From: Ktedonobacter sp. 13_1_20CM_4_53_11
Lineage (GTDB): Bacteria; Chloroflexota; Ktedonobacteria; Ktedonobacterales; Ktedonobacteraceae
Direction: 5' to 3'
Length of the DNA stretch: 7,684 nucleotides
Assembly (NCBI GenBank): GCA_001919995.1
Contig: MNIY01000184.1
Location: 1 to 7,684, forward strand
The translations under genes and the position numbers were made by a program. Of the stretch, positions 5,362 through 7,684 are shown piece after piece. The stretch's first letter is position 1; each line of letters starts with the position of its first letter. A model generated the notes under the pieces. The model worked only from the letters and a program-made list of their open reading frames with translations. It ran no database searches and was not told the origin of the DNA.

Positions 5362-6855
5362 ATGGCGGCAACGAATCAACAGATGTCTCAAGTAACTCAC
5401 GAGGAGTACAAGCCATTACCATCGGAAAGCTACGTGCCTCTCACAATGCCAAAAATCTTGGGGGCCAGGGATATGACTGCAACGTTCATCGTATCCATTT
5501 TTCTGGCGACTACTGCGACCACCGCAGTACTAGGAGGGCCTGCGGCCATAACCTATTTACTCCTCGCGTGCATGGTGTTCTTTATCCCGTGTATCATTGC
5601 CACAGTGCAACTTGGTCTCATGTTTCCGCACGAGGGATCACTCTATAACTGGACGCACCATGCCATTGGCGGACGATCGAGCTTCTTCGCCGGTTTCTGT
5701 GCCTGGTTTCCAGGCGTCTTGATAGCCACGAGCCTGGCCGACCTGCTGGTCACCTTCCTCCAGTCCATGAACAGCAACTGGCTCAGCCAGACCTGGCTGC
5801 AAGGTCTGGTCATCTGTGTTGTGCTGGCCCTTGCAGGTACCCTGTCTATCCAACGGTTTCGCACAGTCCAGAATGTCATCAACGTACTGGTCAGCCTTAC
5901 CGTGCTCGCCTGCTTCTTTATCGGTCTCTCCTGTATCGTCTGGCTCGCAACTGGACATGCTTCCGCCACCCATTTTAGCCACTGGTCCGACTATAGTATT
6001 ACCCCCGACAATTTCGTGCTGTTCGGTTTTATGATCTTTGCCTATATTGGTGCAGAAGGTCCGCTCAACCTGGCGGGAGAAATCAGGGAAAGCAATAAGT
6101 CCTTCACGATAAAACGTCATCTCCTCCTGGGTGGAGTGATGATCGTGGCACTCTACATGATCACCACATTTTCGATTCTGGTTGTGCTGGGCCCAACAAA
6201 TGGATCCACGCCATTCGCGCTGGTCACAGTAGTGAAGACAGCATTGGGGAATTTTTGGGGAGCCGTCACCGCTGTCTGCCTGATGGGGTCCTTTATTTCC
6301 ACTGTCCTCGTCTACAATTATGTCTTCGCGCGCCTCCTCCTGGTAGGAGCGATTGACAGCCGCCTGCCTGTAGGCGTAGGGAGACTCAATGCCAATCGCG
6401 TCCCTGCCAACGCGATCATCTTCCAAACAGTCCTGGGTATTATTTACACTCTCCTCGCTTTCGTTCTCGCACCCTATTTCGGGATTGGAGATCCTGCCGT
6501 TTTCCCAATTCAACTATACAATGTGTCTCAGGCTGCTGCAGTACTAGTCTGGGCCATCTCGGCCTCGTTTCTGTTCATCGACCTGATCGGTTGCTTTCGC
6601 AAGTATCGCGCGGCATTTCAACGCTGGCTTGTCATTCCCATGCCTCTACTATGGCTATGCATCGTCGTTGGCCTGGGCTCTTGCATTGTTGCTATAGTTG
6701 ATACACTGCGCTTCTCCTGGATAGCGCAAATTAGTAATAACGAGTGGGGGTTATGGGTGGGAGGATTAACTTTAGTATTCCTGACGGGTGCTATTGTTGG
6801 CAGTATGTTCGCCTATAGTCAGGCCAGCTGGGAGAGCCTGACGGAAGGATCTTAA
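5362..6855 (+). CDS. Second APC-superfamily permease, divergent from the first
   Basis: This is a 497-residue multi-spanning transporter, probably for an amino acid or related amine. ATG 5362 is preferred because GGAGGG (5348-5353) stands 8 nt upstream; an in-frame ATG at 5338 would add eight residues but has no ribosome binding site. About 12 hydrophobic segments are traceable, from residues 38-57 and 61-86 to about 466-485. APC-like features are FPHEGSLYNWTHHAIGG (88-104), at the place of the usual PSAGG-Y motif, and the TM6 block FMIFAYIGAEGPLNLAGE (223-240) followed by IRESNKSF. It is very different from the first permease, so it is not a recent duplicate. It is followed after 45 nt by the MBL-fold gene, with which it is likely co-transcribed. 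Substrate and direction (importer or exchanger) are not deducible. Confidence 0.88.
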   Translation: MAATNQQMSQVTHEEYKPLPSESYVPLTMPKILGARDMTATFIVSIFLATTATTAVLGGPAAITYLLLACMVFFIPCIIATVQLGLMFPHEGSLYNWTHHAIGGRSSFFAGFCAWFPGVLIATSLADLLVTFLQSMNSNWLSQTWLQGLVICVVLALAGTLSIQRFRTVQNVINVLVSLTVLACFFIGLSCIVWLATGHASATHFSHWSDYSITPDNFVLFGFMIFAYIGAEGPLNLAGEIRESNKSFTIKRHLLLGGVMIVALYMITTFSILVVLGPTNGSTPFALVTVVKTALGNFWGAVTAVCLMGSFISTVLVYNYVFARLLLVGAIDSRLPVGVGRLNANRVPANAIIFQTVLGIIYTLLAFVLAPYFGIGDPAVFPIQLYNVSQAAAVLVWAISASFLFIDLIGCFRKYRAAFQRWLVIPMPLLWLCIVVGLGSCIVAIVDTLRFSWIAQISNNEWGLWVGGLTLVFLTGAIVGSMFAYSQASWESLTEGS

Positions 6856-6900
6856 TAAATATGAGCGAGAATAGTTTTTGATGAAAAGGAGGACGAAAAA

Positions 6901-7512
6901 ATGGCAAACGAAAACAACATGCTACCCGCCTCATCGGCTGAGGTACATATCCTCTTCAATGGCTATGCTAGAGATGGCGAGACACCGGCGGTAAGCCGGG
7001 TAGCATCAACGATCGGTTTCGTTCGTGATGGGGCCATCAGGGTAATTATTGATCCAGGTATGACTCCAGATCAGAACGCCATACTTGCGCCTCTTGCCGC
7101 ATTGGGTGAATCACCCTTGTCTATTACCGATGTGGTGTTCTCTCATCATCATCCGGATCATACCCTTAATGCCGCTCTGTTTCCAAACGCCCGTTTTCAT
7201 GATTATTGGGCTATCTATCATGGTGACACCTGGGAGGATCGTCCCGCTGAGGGGTATGATCTCGCGCCTTCTATTCGCTTGATTGAAACGCCGGGTCATA
7301 CCCTGCAAGATATTACGACGCTCGTCGGAACTCCCGGTGGCATTGTCGCGTTCACTCATTTGTGGTGGTCTGCTGAAGGGCCAGCTGATGATCCGCTGGC
7401 TGCGGATATGCAGGCGATTCATATCAATCGCGAACGAGTATTACAGATAGCAACGTTGATCGTCCCCGGTCATGGCGCCCCCTTTACTCCAGGTGAAACA
7501 ACTCCCCGCTGA
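6901..7512 (+). CDS. Metallo-beta-lactamase-fold hydrolase, MBLAC1-like, with His at the usual bridging-Asp position
   Basis: This 203-residue soluble protein has no signal peptide. ATG 6901 follows a near-perfect AAGGAGG by 8 nt, suggesting efficient translation. The metal-binding motif HxHxDH is present as H82-H-H84-P-D86-H87, followed by H133 (ETPGHT) and H191 (VPGHGAPF). Where most MBL-fold enzymes have a bridging Asp (GDxx), this one reads FTHLWW with H153. The size and layout resemble the short MBLAC1-like branch rather than glyoxalase II or beta-lactamases. The substrate could be a thioester, lactone or other ester, and the sequence does not say which. It lies 45 nt behind the second permease, so a linked role is likely. 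Confidence is high for the fold and low for function. Confidence 0.92.
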   Translation: MANENNMLPASSAEVHILFNGYARDGETPAVSRVASTIGFVRDGAIRVIIDPGMTPDQNAILAPLAALGESPLSITDVVFSHHHPDHTLNAALFPNARFHDYWAIYHGDTWEDRPAEGYDLAPSIRLIETPGHTLQDITTLVGTPGGIVAFTHLWWSAEGPADDPLAADMQAIHINRERVLQIATLIVPGHGAPFTPGETTPR

Positions 7513-7550
7513 GCGTGCCACTCATCAAGCAGCGGGACGATATTTATGGG

Positions 7551-7581
7551 CTGCAGGCCCCTCATTTCAAGGAGCCTGCAG
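7551..7581 (+). terminator. Stem-loop downstream of the MBL-fold gene
   Basis: CTGCAGGC (7551-7558) pairs perfectly with GCCTGCAG (7574-7581), and the stem extends inward by CCT/AGG after one mismatch. It starts 38 nt after the stop codon and is followed by TGTCTTC rather than a clear T-run, so termination is plausible but not certain. Confidence 0.4.
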
Positions 7582-7604
7582 TGTCTTCAGGTAGACATTC
7601 CGAT

Positions 7605-7616
7605 GCCTGCGCAGGC
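7605..7616. repeat. Perfect 12-bp palindrome GCCTGCGCAGGC
   Basis: The sequence is identical to its own reverse complement. It shares GCCTGC with the preceding stem-loop arms, so the two structures could compete for pairing. It lies 12 bp upstream of the -35 box at 7628 and could be a protein-binding site. No regulator can be named. Confidence 0.4.
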
Positions 7617-7627
7617 TGTTATCTGCC

Positions 7628-7656
7628 TTGACAAAATCCCCAACACAAGTTACTAT
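7628..7656 (+). promoter_or_regulatory. Sigma70-type promoter for a gene beyond the window
   Basis: A consensus TTGACA (7628-7633) is followed after exactly 17 bp by TACTAT (7651-7656), a four-of-six -10 match. The region downstream is strongly A+T-rich. The predicted start of transcription near 7663 falls within the dyad at 7660-7684. The gene served lies past the window edge. Confidence 0.6.
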
Positions 7657-7659
7657 ATA

Positions 7660-7684
7660 AACAAAGGTTTATAAAACTTTTGTT
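7660..7684. promoter_or_regulatory. 25-bp dyad, probable repressor operator
   Basis: AACAAAGGTTT (7660-7670) and AAACTTTTGTT (7674-7684) are inverted repeats with one mismatch over 11 bp arms and a 3-bp centre. The dyad overlaps the predicted transcription start of the promoter at 7628-7656, which is the usual placement of TetR-type and similar dimeric repressor operators. It may extend past the window edge. The regulator is not encoded within the window. Confidence 0.5.

Noticed and set aside
5139..5363. 74-codon minus-strand frame with a hydrophobic stretch
   Set aside because: It has no ribosome binding site, its start overlaps the permease start region, and it would be antisense to the permease leader.
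5638..6513. 291-codon minus-strand open frame
   Set aside because: It is antisense to the second permease and highly polar with no domain character, as expected from the complement of hydrophobic codons.
1..7684. CRISPR arrays, tRNA or rRNA genes, transposase genes
   Set aside because: No regularly spaced direct repeats with unique spacers, no tRNA-like cloverleaf and no rRNA signature was seen. The only tandem array is the pentapeptide-coding 15-nt repeat.

Overview
The window reads as chromosomal DNA from a free-living bacterium with moderate G+C content and Shine-Dalgarno-led genes. The best guess is a Ktedonobacteria-type member of the Chloroflexota. That rests on the general look of the proteins, the mix of TTG and ATG starts, and a repeat family beginning GTAGGGGCGCAATTCATTGCGCCC-like that I associate from memory with such genomes. 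It is an inference, since no rRNA or other marker gene is present.

Positions 1-1100 are a patchwork. A roughly 233-bp MITE-like palindromic element (8-240) is followed by a textbook MerR-type promoter/operator (263-294), but no MerR-like HTH gene follows it. A doubtful plus-strand ORF (331-870) overlaps a minus-strand pentapeptide-repeat fragment (556-789). A small minus-strand gene with one predicted membrane segment (1075-890) has a perfect 14-bp-arm hairpin inside its first codons.

Positions 1100-7512 hold four well-supported plus-strand genes. First is a copper/topaquinone primary-amine oxidase (1440-3398) behind a sigma70-like promoter and a roughly 280-nt leader. Then come an APC-superfamily permease (3501-4979), a second and quite different APC-superfamily permease (5362-6855) behind its own promoter, and a metallo-beta-lactamase-fold hydrolase (6901-7512) 45 nt downstream of the second permease. 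A rho-independent terminator follows the oxidase. The simplest reading is an amine or amino-acid uptake and oxidation locus: permeases import the substrate, and the cytoplasmic oxidase turns a primary amine into aldehyde, ammonia and hydrogen peroxide. The role of the MBL-fold enzyme is open. No aldehyde dehydrogenase or catalase gene is visible in the window.

The last 170 bases carry GC-rich palindromes, then a sigma70-like promoter directly followed by a 25-bp dyad that looks like a repressor operator for a gene beyond the window edge.
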